Origin: Pseudomonas wuhanensis
GTDB lineage: Bacteria; Pseudomonadota; Gammaproteobacteria; Pseudomonadales; Pseudomonadaceae
Length of the DNA: 64,000 bases
Assembly (NCBI RefSeq): GCF_030687395.1
Contig: NZ_CP117430.1
Span: 2,046,001-2,110,000 of the forward strand
Direction of reading: 5' to 3'
In this document: one piece after another, positions 16,274 to 23,886 of the stretch
Position numbering within the stretch: position 1 is the stretch's first letter
Layout of the letters: the number at the start of each line of letters is the position of its first letter
Program-made: the position numbers and the translations under genes
Notes under the pieces: generated by a model
Database searches by the model: none
Told to the model about the DNA's origin: nothing
What the model saw: only the letters and a program-made list of their open reading frames with translations

Positions 16274-16762
16274 ATGAGTCGCAACGCAAAACTGCCGGCC
16301 CCTGAGCCGGTTCTTTCTCTTCGAAAGGCGCTGTACCGCGCCGGCCATTCCTACAGAGGCGGTGTCACTGCCTTGGCCCTGGATATGGTTATCGATTACG
16401 ACACCCTGCAGAAAAAGCTGAAGCACGACTTCGAGCAACGCTGGCTGGATCCGGACGAACTGGAAGAAGTTATCCGGTTGACGGCCAGCCCTGTATTGCT
16501 GGATGCGCTAATGCGTCCTGCGGGAATGGTTTGGTACAAACCCGAAGCCGCGGCTCCTACAAAGCAGGCGCTTTTGGCCGTCAGCAAGTTGCTGCACGAA
16601 ACAGGACTATTTGTTTCCAGCATGCACGAGGGCGCAGCGGACAACGTGTGGGAACAGCACGAAGTCGCTGAGCTGGAGAAACATGGTGCGGACGTGATCC
16701 GCGCAGTGCTGGGCATCATGGCCGGCGCCCGTCAGGCGATGGAGGGGCACGAGCATGGCTGA
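16274..16762 (+). CDS. Phage regulatory protein CII family
   Basis: The 162-residue protein matches the phage CII regulator family found in P2/186-like and Pseudomonas prophages: LSLRKALYRAGHSYRGGVTALA, then LKHDFEQRWLDPDELEEVI and LLHETGLFVSSM. By analogy it may promote lysogeny by activating repressor transcription. It starts right after a hairpin with the Shine-Dalgarno in its loop, and overlaps the TraR-like gene by 8 bp. Confidence 0.8.
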   Translation: MSRNAKLPAPEPVLSLRKALYRAGHSYRGGVTALALDMVIDYDTLQKKLKHDFEQRWLDPDELEEVIRLTASPVLLDALMRPAGMVWYKPEAAAPTKQALLAVSKLLHETGLFVSSMHEGAADNVWEQHEVAELEKHGADVIRAVLGIMAGARQAMEGHEHG

Positions 16763-16961
16763 TGTGATCGATACGGCCAACGACCAAGCCGATTATTTCC
16801 TCCAGGTCGCTTTGGATCGTCGCCCCCGCCCGGTAGTAGGTATCGCCAGTTCCGAATATTGCGCTGACTGTGATGAGCCCATCCCGGTACTTCGTCAGCA
16901 TACGATCGAAGGGTGTCAGACCTGCGTCAGCTGCCAGGCTTTGCGGGAGCGTCGCCGATGA
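16755..16961 (+). CDS. TraR/DksA-type zinc finger protein
   Basis: This 68-residue protein has a C4 zinc finger (C-A-D-C near residue 37, C-V-S-C near 58) and the short helical N-terminus of phage TraR/DksA proteins, which bind the RNA polymerase secondary channel. It overlaps the CII-like gene by 8 bp and the primase gene as ATGA, so all three are one rightward early operon. Confidence 0.82.
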   Translation: MADVIDTANDQADYFLQVALDRRPRPVVGIASSEYCADCDEPIPVLRQHTIEGCQTCVSCQALRERRR

Positions 16962-19657
16962 GTGAGCTGGTCAAAGGAGCGCCCATAGCAGAGTGGGCGC
17001 AACGTTACATCGACTCCTTCAATCTCGCCCTGGTTCCCATTGAGGCAGGGGAGAAGGCCCCCAAGGGCATGGGCTGGAACAAGCCCGGGGGCTACATCAC
17101 CGAAGCGGCGAAAGCCGCTCTTTTTTGGCAAACCAATCCTGCGCACAACTTGGGTGTGGTGCTGGGTCCAAGCCGCGTCTGCTCGTTAGACGTGGATGAT
17201 GTGCAATGGACGAGGCATCTCCTCTACGAATTGCTGGAGATTGATCTGGATGCAATGGCGTTGGTATTCCCGACGGTTGTTGGGAACCCCGCACGCTTTC
17301 GGATCATGTTTCGTGTGCCGGACGGCATCGAGCTGACCCGGCATGCATTGGCGTGGCCGAACGAGAAAGATCCGGATGGCACGATCCACAAGGGTTTGAT
17401 CGAGAAAGCCAAGGCTGCCAAAGCTGCTGGCGATGCGGTGGGGGAGATCGTGGCGCGGGCTGAGGCCGAGGAGTTCAAGCGCTTTACGGTATTCGAGCTG
17501 CGTGCGGGCTTGGTGCAGGACGTGTTGCCTCCATCGATCCATCCAGGTACGGGCAAACCTTACGCCTGGCGTACGCCACCTAAGACAGAGGATGGTTTGC
17601 CGGTGCTGCCCTCTGAGTTGCTGGCTATCTGGAACAATTGGGAGATTTTCAAGCGTGACGCCGAGGCTGCGTGTCCCTGGGCGGTGAAGGCAAAAAAGCC
17701 TCTTGGCAAGCCGATCAAGCGCCAGGCACCGGCCAATGGCAAGCAACCCTCTGTAATCGACGAGTTCAACCGCTGTCACGACGTGGAAGAGTTGCTGCGC
17801 GCCAATGGTTACACCAAACGCGGCGGCAAGTGGCTCTATCCACAGAGCAGCACAGGGTTGCCGGGCATCACGGTGACCGAGGGTAAGGTGTATTCGCACC
17901 ACGGCGCCGATCCGCTCGCCAACGGACACCAGAACGACGCCTTTGAAGTGTACTGCCTACTCGAGCACGGCGGTGATCAGTCGCGGGCGGTCAAGGAGGC
18001 GGCGCGCCTGTTGGGTATGCAGCATTCGTCTCGACCGGATCCGCGAGATCTTCCCCCGCCCCCTTCTGGTGATGCAGCTGCGGCAGATGTGCATGATGAG
18101 GCGGCATCTAGCGAGGCGGCTCCTGCAACTCCCGGGGGAACGGGGGAGGAGTTAACCCTTGAGCAGGTGTTGCGTCGGTTTGCACTGGTGGAGGGCACCA
18201 CGCATGTGTGGGACTGCGACCAGTCGAAGGTAATGAAGAAGTCGGCGTTCGAGGCCCGGGTAGGTAAGCCGTTGGCCAAGGCCTGGCTGGATGACACGGG
18301 CAAGCGTCTTATCTCCGATGACCACGTCCGTGACATCGAGCAGGCACGACGCATGGCCGGTAAAAAGGGCGGTGCCCTGGGCATGTCGCCGACGGATCGT
18401 TACGTGTACATCGACGGCACCAAGGACGTGTGGGACCGGGAGAAAAAGCGGCGTATCGCCGAAGGTGCGGTCAAGATGGCGTTGGGCGACACCTATCCGC
18501 TATGGCTCAACAGTAGCGAGCGGCGAACGGTGGATGTTGAACACATCGTGTTCGATCCGACCATGACCAAGGATCCGGCCGTGTACATCAATACCTTCGA
18601 CGGGCTGCCGCTTGAGCCGGTCAGAGATGATGCAGCCTGCGCCAACCTGCGCTGGTTGATTTCGTTCCTTTGCAACCATGACGAAGATGCGGTGCGGTGG
18701 CTGACGTGCTGGCTGGCTTATCCGCTGCAGCATCTCGGCGCCAAGATGGACACCGCGGTGCTGATGCACTCCAGCATGGAAGGCTCGGGCAAGAGCCTGT
18801 TCTTTGCCGACACGCTCGGCATGTTGTACGGGCAGTACGCGGCGACGGTCGGACAGACTCAGCTGGAAAGCAATTTTAACGCTTGGCAAAGCCGCAAGCT
18901 TTGGGCGGTCTTCGAGGAGGTTGTGAGTCGCGACCAGCGCTACAACCAGGTAGGCAAGATCAAGCATCTGGTGACAGGCAAAACGGTACGAATGGAATCC
19001 AAGTTCATCAACGGCTGGGAAGAGGCCAACCACATGAACGCGGTGTTCCTGAGCAACGAGATCCTGCCCTGGCCCATCAGCGACACCGACCGGCGCATGC
19101 TGGTGGTGTGGCCATTGGAGACGTTGCCGGTGGAGCGCCAGAAGGCCATCGGCCAGGAGCTGCAGGAAGGCGGCGTCGCGGCGCTGTACGGTTGGCTATT
19201 GGCGGTCGACCTGGGCGATTTCAATCAGCGCACACGTCCACCGTCTACCGATGCCCGGGAGCGGTTGGTCGCCCTGAGTCGTGCCGGCTGGCAAACCTTC
19301 CTCCACCTGTGGAAGTACAGTGAACTCGGTCAGGGGTTATGGGGGCCATGCCTCTCCACGGATTTGTATTCGCTGTTCCTTGAGTGGTGCCAGCGCAACA
19401 AGGAGCACGTCATGAGTCAGACGAAGTTCTCATTGTTCATCAGTTCGGAGATGAACAAGACACGGGCGATCCCTTGGACCGATGGTAACAACCGACGATT
19501 CGGTGCGTTCTTCTTTCCGGTCGACCAGGACGCTTCCCCGCCCCCATCACTGAAAGCGGCCGAGCTTGGCAAGCAGGTCGAAAACTGGCGGGCCAAAGCG
19601 AAGCTGGCGGGCTGGAACGTGGACAACTGGGATCACATCAAGGCGGCTGCCGCATGA
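16958..19657 (+). CDS. Phage primase-polymerase / helicase replication protein
   Basis: The 899-residue protein starts at the ATG overlapping the TraR-like stop. The N-terminal third resembles a bifunctional primase-polymerase (GVVLGPSRVCSLDVDDVQW carries the D-x-D metal site). The C-terminal third is a D5/DUF5906-type superfamily 3 helicase with Walker A MEGSGKSLFF near residue 610 and FEEVVSRDQ as Walker B. A Pro/Ala-rich linker around residue 380 divides them. It would prime and unwind DNA for phage replication, and the iteron-like repeats immediately downstream are its likely origin. Confidence 0.9.
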   Translation: MSELVKGAPIAEWAQRYIDSFNLALVPIEAGEKAPKGMGWNKPGGYITEAAKAALFWQTNPAHNLGVVLGPSRVCSLDVDDVQWTRHLLYELLEIDLDAMALVFPTVVGNPARFRIMFRVPDGIELTRHALAWPNEKDPDGTIHKGLIEKAKAAKAAGDAVGEIVARAEAEEFKRFTVFELRAGLVQDVLPPSIHPGTGKPYAWRTPPKTEDGLPVLPSELLAIWNNWEIFKRDAEAACPWAVKAKKPLGKPIKRQAPANGKQPSVIDEFNRCHDVEELLRANGYTKRGGKWLYPQSSTGLPGITVTEGKVYSHHGADPLANGHQNDAFEVYCLLEHGGDQSRAVKEAARLLGMQHSSRPDPRDLPPPPSGDAAAADVHDEAASSEAAPATPGGTGEELTLEQVLRRFALVEGTTHVWDCDQSKVMKKSAFEARVGKPLAKAWLDDTGKRLISDDHVRDIEQARRMAGKKGGALGMSPTDRYVYIDGTKDVWDREKKRRIAEGAVKMALGDTYPLWLNSSERRTVDVEHIVFDPTMTKDPAVYINTFDGLPLEPVRDDAACANLRWLISFLCNHDEDAVRWLTCWLAYPLQHLGAKMDTAVLMHSSMEGSGKSLFFADTLGMLYGQYAATVGQTQLESNFNAWQSRKLWAVFEEVVSRDQRYNQVGKIKHLVTGKTVRMESKFINGWEEANHMNAVFLSNEILPWPISDTDRRMLVVWPLETLPVERQKAIGQELQEGGVAALYGWLLAVDLGDFNQRTRPPSTDARERLVALSRAGWQTFLHLWKYSELGQGLWGPCLSTDLYSLFLEWCQRNKEHVMSQTKFSLFISSEMNKTRAIPWTDGNNRRFGAFFFPVDQDASPPPSLKAAELGKQVENWRAKAKLAGWNVDNWDHIKAAAA

Positions 19658-19670
19658 CGACGCCTCTAAG

Positions 19671-19962
19671 TGTGTTGGGTGTGTCGGGTATGTGTTGGGT
19701 TGTCGTGGGCTACTCCACACAGTGTAAACCCCTATGTTTCGCGGACTGGCGGGCTTTGTGTCGGGTGTGTTGGGTTTACGTACGCGTGCGCGCATATGTG
19801 ACGTTTTTTGATGGCAAAAATGGTGGTCGGAATTCCTTTCATGCGATGGGCGAAAACCCCAACACACCCAACACACTCAACTCAAATTGGATAAAGACCT
19901 TGGTTTTAAAGGGATTGTTTTGTGTTGGGTTTGTGTCGGGTATCGGGATTTTTGTGTGGGGT
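19671..19962. repeat. Iteron-like TGTGTYGGGT array, candidate replication origin
   Basis: Seven direct TGTGTYGGGT copies (19671, 19680, 19691, 19757, 19766, 19921, 19932) and one inverted copy (19866-19875) are exact; 9-of-10 matches lie at 19857 (inverted) and 19953. Adjacent copies are 9-11 bp apart, one helical turn. AT-rich stretches lie between clusters. The array directly follows the primase-helicase gene. An open frame across it is Val/Gly/Trp/Cys-rich and not believable as protein. Confidence 0.65.
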
Positions 19963-19985
19963 TCGATTGGCGGGGAAATGGGGCA

Positions 19986-20474
19986 ATGATCGAGGAAATT
20001 GAAGAGCTGATGATGCACTGGGGGCGGCAGCACTGCCTGATTGGCGACGGGCCGGGGTTAGGCAGTCCGATGGCGACCATCATGCAATATGGCGGCAGCG
20101 CGCCGCGTGGAACACCGGGGTCTCGCGATCTTTTGCTGAACGGTGGCGGCGGAATGGATTACGTGGCTTGCGAGGTAGCCGCGGCGGTCGCCCAGTTGGG
20201 GAGGCAATCGGAGAAGGGGGCCAAGCTGGCAGCCTTGGCTCACAACCGCTACCTGGCGAATCCGCCGTTGCCGGTTCGCCGTCAGTTGCAGTTGCTGGGT
20301 TTACCCGAGGATGGCGACCGGACTTACCGCAATTGGGTGCACCGCATGCATCAGCAAGTGCAGCTCATTCTTACGGTGCGGACTGCGACGACGCGCAACT
20401 ATGATCGGCGCAGTGGCAGTGCCCAGACCAATCTGACACGTGCCTCGTCCGTAAAGCGGCGTCTGGCGTACTGA
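19986..20474 (+). CDS. Late-gene regulator, antiterminator Q-like
   Basis: The 162-residue protein starts MIEEIEELMMHWGRQH and has a first helical part, then ACEVAAAVAQLGRQSEKGAKLAALAHNRYL and RNWVHRMHQQVQLIL, the arrangement of phage Q-type antiterminators with a sigma-region-4-like C-terminus. Its place fits: last early gene, followed by repeats, two terminators, and then the whole late operon. The family match is by pattern, so treat it as probable. Confidence 0.65.
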   Translation: MIEEIEELMMHWGRQHCLIGDGPGLGSPMATIMQYGGSAPRGTPGSRDLLLNGGGGMDYVACEVAAAVAQLGRQSEKGAKLAALAHNRYLANPPLPVRRQLQLLGLPEDGDRTYRNWVHRMHQQVQLILTVRTATTRNYDRRSGSAQTNLTRASSVKRRLAY

Positions 20475-20497
20475 CCGTTCATCGGAGTGGATTGCCT

Positions 20498-20532
20498 CAA
20501 AGCTGCGTCAAAGTGAGCCAAAGTTGCGTCAA
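20498..20532. promoter_or_regulatory. Two direct repeats before the late operon
   Basis: CAAAGCTGCGTCAA (20498) and CAAAGTTGCGTCAA (20519) are 21 bp apart, two helical turns, just before the first terminator. They could be the binding site of the Q-like protein or another late activator. Confidence 0.5.
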
Positions 20533-20540
20533 GTGTCACA

Positions 20541-20568
20541 ACCGAAAATAGCCCCTTTTCGGTTTTTC
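20541..20568 (+). terminator. Early terminator before the late operon (first)
   Basis: ACCGAAAA and TTTTCGGT form an 8-bp stem with a 7-nt loop and a short T-run. It would stop early transcripts after the Q-like gene. Confidence 0.75.
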
Positions 20569-20662
20569 CGGAGGGGGGTAAAAAGTCTCCACGATATGGA
20601 ATTTGCGCCTTGGCGTAGAGCCCACGAACTATGCACTTTGTCCCGGGGTTACCCAGGACTCC

Positions 20663-20698
20663 GAAAACCCTGCCCACCCCGGCGGGGTTTTCTTTTTC
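20663..20698 (+). terminator. Early terminator before the late operon (second)
   Basis: GAAAACCC pairs with GGGTTTTC, or alternatively ACCCC with GGGGT, and a T-rich tract follows. It lies 33 bp before the holin ATG. Confidence 0.7.
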
Positions 20699-20730
20699 CG
20701 GCGTTGGTGGCGCTACTACTGAGGCAGAAC

Positions 20731-21069
20731 ATGACAAATGAGCAGCAAGCGTTGGCTGAGATGCCGATCTGGTTAGTGATCGTCCTGGCCCTGGTTGGCG
20801 GCGTGTCGGGTGAGATGTGGCGGGCGGACAAAGATGGGGCGCGAGGTTGGGCATTGTTGCGTCGACTTGCACTTCGATCCGGTGCCTGTATCGCCTGCGG
20901 TGTGACAGCGATGATGCTGATGATCGCCGCCGGCATGTCGATCTGGACGGCAGGCGCTCTGGGTTGCCTGACCGCGATGGCCGGCGCCGATGTTGCAATC
21001 GGCCTTTACGAACGCTGGGTCGCCAAGCGGTTGGGCGTTTCCGAGTCGGCATCGACCGACCACACCTAG
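20731..21069 (+). CDS. Phage holin
   Basis: The 112-residue protein has a short polar N-terminus, a first membrane helix (MPIWLVIVLALVGGVSGE), and two more hydrophobic segments (CIACGVTAMMLMIAAGM, WTAGALGCLTAMAGADVAI). This three-helix plan fits a class I holin that forms inner-membrane lesions for endolysin release. GAGG lies 7 nt before the ATG. The holin is the first late gene and sits more than 22 kb from the endolysin gene. Confidence 0.75.
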   Translation: MTNEQQALAEMPIWLVIVLALVGGVSGEMWRADKDGARGWALLRRLALRSGACIACGVTAMMLMIAAGMSIWTAGALGCLTAMAGADVAIGLYERWVAKRLGVSESASTDHT

Positions 21070-21070
21070 G

Positions 21071-21097
21071 CGGCCCCCCGGCTGGGGGCCGATTTTT
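21071..21097 (+). terminator. Rho-independent terminator after the holin gene
   Basis: CGGCCCCC pairs with GGGGGCCG over a 5-nt loop and is followed by ATTTTT. Confidence 0.75.
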
Positions 21098-21200
21098 CCG
21101 GGTCCTCCTCGAGGGCCGCCCCCTACACGGGTTACCGAACTCGCGGATTCTCTGCAGCTGAGAATCTTGCAGGGATGTCCGTCTTTTCAAAGGGTTAGAT
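21098..21200. other. Candidate cos / terminase recognition region
   Basis: This 103-bp spacer precedes the Nu1-like gene, where cos lies in lambda. It has a GC-rich segment (CTCGAGGGCCGCCCCC) and a perfect inverted repeat GATTCTC-N7-GAGAATC at 21146-21166. Position is the main argument; no cut site can be read. Confidence 0.35.
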
Positions 21201-21725
21201 ATGGGCAGGACAGTCAATAAGGCCGACTTGAGTGAGATCGTCGGCCGCGACGAACGCACCCTGACCCGTTGGCAAAACGACGGCATGCCCGTAGTCGAGT
21301 TTGGCATCGGGCGTGGCAACGAAAACCAGTACGACACTGAAGCCGTGATCCAGTGGCTGATGCATCAGGCCTCGCTCAACGGCAAAAAGGAATCCTCCCG
21401 CGACCGGCTCGACCGGATCCGGGCCGACCGCGAAGAGCTGGCGATGGCCAAGGATTTGGGTGAGGTGGTCATCGCCGATGACCTGATCGAACGCTTCGAG
21501 GCCATGATCACCGCCGCCAAAGTCGAATTACTCAACTCATTTCCGGACGCGCTGGCCGCCGAGCTGTCGGCGCGTTACGGCGTGGAGGTGGACGACCAAC
21601 TGATCCGAGATCCCATTGAAGCCATCCTGAGGAGGCTGTCTGACTATGACAAGGATGATGCCCCGTCAGATGGATATTCTGACGAACCGGACGATTCGGA
21701 GCGCTTTGAGGAAGGCGGCGACTAA
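21201..21725 (+). CDS. Terminase small subunit (lambda Nu1 family)
   Basis: The 174-residue protein opens with a winged-helix MGRTVNKADLSEIVGRDERTLTRWQNDGMP, the Nu1 DNA-binding motif, then DRLDRIRADREELAMAKDLGEV and a helical C-terminus that meets the large subunit. It recognises the packaging site in viral DNA. The 3' end overlaps the terL start by 80 bp. Confidence 0.92.
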   Translation: MGRTVNKADLSEIVGRDERTLTRWQNDGMPVVEFGIGRGNENQYDTEAVIQWLMHQASLNGKKESSRDRLDRIRADREELAMAKDLGEVVIADDLIERFEAMITAAKVELLNSFPDALAAELSARYGVEVDDQLIRDPIEAILRRLSDYDKDDAPSDGYSDEPDDSERFEEGGD

Positions 21726-23658
21726 GGCGCTGCGCAGCGCCTGTCGCAAGTGGGCACCACCACCGCGCATGAGCATCATCGAGTGGGCGGACAAATACCG
21801 CTGGCTCGCGCCGGAAGAGGCGGCACGCCCTGGCAAATACCGCTTCGATGTGACGCCGCACCTGACTTGGCCGGGTGGTCCGCTGGAGGCGCTGGACGAT
21901 CCGGCGGTTAGTGAGATCGTTGGCCGCAAATCGGCCCAGGTAGCCTGGACGTCGGGCGTATTGGGTAACGCCTTGGGTAAATGGATCGACATCGACCCGT
22001 CGCCGATTCTGGTGCTGTTCCCCAAGGCCGAAGCCGCCAAGCAGTACGTCGGTGAAAAGCTCGAACCAATGATCGAGGCCACGCCGCGGCTGCGCAAGAA
22101 AGTCGATCTGCGCAGCCGCAAGCTGCAGCAGCGTCAGGACTTCAAGCGGTTCCCCGGCGGGTTCCTGAAGATGGTCGGCTCCAACAGCCCGGCCAGCGTG
22201 AAATCCACACCGGTGCCTCGGGTGGCCATCGAGGAGCCCGACGACTGCAACCTCAACCTGCGCGGCCAGGGCGACAGCATCAAACTGGCCAAGGAGCGTC
22301 TGAAAACCTTTCGCCGTTCGAAGATCATCATCGGCGGTACGCCGACCATCAAAGGTCTGTCAGCGATTGATGCCGAGCTGGAACTGTCAGACAAGCGCGT
22401 TGGCCTGGTGCCGTGTCACGAATGTGGCCAGGAACATGCGCTGAGCTTCGACAACCTGCACTGTGATGAGGATCCGGATTACCTGCATGAGGTATACGGC
22501 AGGAAGCGGCCGGAGAAGGCCTTCTACTCGTGTCCGCATTGCGGTGCGATCTGGGACGACAACCAGAAGAACGCCAACCTCAAGCACGGACGCTGGTCGG
22601 CCACCGCCGAGTTTCGCGGGATCGCCGGCTACATCCTCAACGAGCTGTACGCGACGTTTTGGGGATCGCGCTTCCAGGTGCTGATGGAGAAAAAGCTTCA
22701 GGCCGAACACGCGGCGGCGCAGGGCAACATCGGGCCGATGATCGCCTTCGTCAACAGCTCGAAGGGCGAAAGCTACGAGTACCAGAGCGATGCGCCGAAG
22801 ACCGACGAACTGGAGAAGCGTGCCGAACCTTACGCCGAACTGACGGCACCCAAAGGCGTACTGCTGATCACCGTCGGCGTCGACGTGCAGGGTGACCGAC
22901 TGGCGCTGGTCATCACCGGCTGGGGGCGGGGCGAAGAATCCTGGCGATTGTATTGGGGGGAGTTGCATGGCAATCCCATCGATCCCCATGACAGCGTCTG
23001 GCAGGAACTGGATCGGGTTATCTCCCGGCCGATTCCCACCGAGGGCGGCGCTCAGTTGGCGGTATCGGCGGTCAGCATCGACAGCTCGGACGGCAACACG
23101 AGTGATGCGGTCTACAGCTACGTGCGGGATCGTCAGCGCTACAACGTGATGGCGATCAAAGGCGCGTCCATTGACAGCCGCGACAAGGAGATTTTCACCA
23201 AGCCGCCGCAGTCGGTGGATACCTCGCAAGACAACACTAAGGCCGCGAAATACGGCCTACGAGTGCACATCGTCGGCACGCACAAGGCTAAGACGTTGAT
23301 CGACGGCCGCCTGCGGTTGAAGGGGGCAGGGCCTGGGCGTATGCACTGGTACAGCGAGATTCGCTCGGACTACTACGAGCAGCTCACCAACGAAGTGCTG
23401 GCGCCGCATCCGCGTAACCCCAGCAAGATGGTCTGGCAGAAAAAGGCCGGTCGCCGCAACGAGGCACTCGACTGTGAGGTGTATGCCTTGCACGCCGCAC
23501 GCAGTTTGAAAACCCACCTGCTGCGCGATCACGAGTGGGATCAGTTGGAGCAGCAGCTGCTGCAGCCAACCCTGTTCAACACCGAACAACCGGTCGCACC
23601 GGTACCGCGCCGAGCAGTCGCTCGTGGGCGGGGCACCCGCAGTCGTGCGGGCTACTAA
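21646..23658 (+). CDS. Terminase large subunit (lambda gpA family)
   Basis: The 670-residue packaging ATPase-nuclease has an ATPase motif GRKSAQVAWTS at residues 93-103, the Walker B-like region VAIEEPDDC near 192, a two-CxxC zinc module (CHECG, CPHCG) around residues 260-300, and a C-terminal RNase H-like nuclease with VGVDVQGDRL and DSSDGNTSD acidic clusters. An in-frame ATG four codons later (21658) is an alternative start. It works with the Nu1-like subunit and the portal. Confidence 0.95.
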   Translation: MTRMMPRQMDILTNRTIRSALRKAATKALRSACRKWAPPPRMSIIEWADKYRWLAPEEAARPGKYRFDVTPHLTWPGGPLEALDDPAVSEIVGRKSAQVAWTSGVLGNALGKWIDIDPSPILVLFPKAEAAKQYVGEKLEPMIEATPRLRKKVDLRSRKLQQRQDFKRFPGGFLKMVGSNSPASVKSTPVPRVAIEEPDDCNLNLRGQGDSIKLAKERLKTFRRSKIIIGGTPTIKGLSAIDAELELSDKRVGLVPCHECGQEHALSFDNLHCDEDPDYLHEVYGRKRPEKAFYSCPHCGAIWDDNQKNANLKHGRWSATAEFRGIAGYILNELYATFWGSRFQVLMEKKLQAEHAAAQGNIGPMIAFVNSSKGESYEYQSDAPKTDELEKRAEPYAELTAPKGVLLITVGVDVQGDRLALVITGWGRGEESWRLYWGELHGNPIDPHDSVWQELDRVISRPIPTEGGAQLAVSAVSIDSSDGNTSDAVYSYVRDRQRYNVMAIKGASIDSRDKEIFTKPPQSVDTSQDNTKAAKYGLRVHIVGTHKAKTLIDGRLRLKGAGPGRMHWYSEIRSDYYEQLTNEVLAPHPRNPSKMVWQKKAGRRNEALDCEVYALHAARSLKTHLLRDHEWDQLEQQLLQPTLFNTEQPVAPVPRRAVARGRGTRSRAGY

Positions 23659-23668
23659 GGAAACAATC

Positions 23669-23884
23669 ATGACAGACGCACAACAGCGCCTAGCGGAAGT
23701 TCGGGCGGCGATCTCTGACGTCCTGAAAAAAGGGCAGCGCCTGCGTCGTGCGGATCGCGAGCTGTACCGTGCTGAGCTGAACAGCCTGCGCTTGCTGGAG
23801 CAGCAGTACGCCAAGGAGGTCGCCCTGGAACAGGCCCAGCAACAGGGCCGTGGCCGCAACCGCATCTCTTACATGGCGATCTGA
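23669..23884 (+). CDS. Head-tail joining protein gpW family
   Basis: The 71-residue protein starts MTDAQQRLAEVRAAISDVLK and is a compact helix-beta-helix gpW-type protein that sits under the portal to complete DNA-filled heads. AAGGA precedes the ATG at 23669. It lies between terL and portal, as in lambda. Confidence 0.88.
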   Translation: MTDAQQRLAEVRAAISDVLKKGQRLRRADRELYRAELNSLRLLEQQYAKEVALEQAQQQGRGRNRISYMAI

Positions 23885-23886
23885 CT

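Noticed and set aside
19671..19962. CRISPR array
   Set aside because: Repeats are 10 bp, in one-turn spacing, with no uniform spacers. No cas genes in the window.
19654..19989. 111-residue open frame after the primase gene
   Set aside because: It runs across the iteron-like repeats, and its Val/Gly/Trp/Cys content follows from them. No ribosome site or family pattern.
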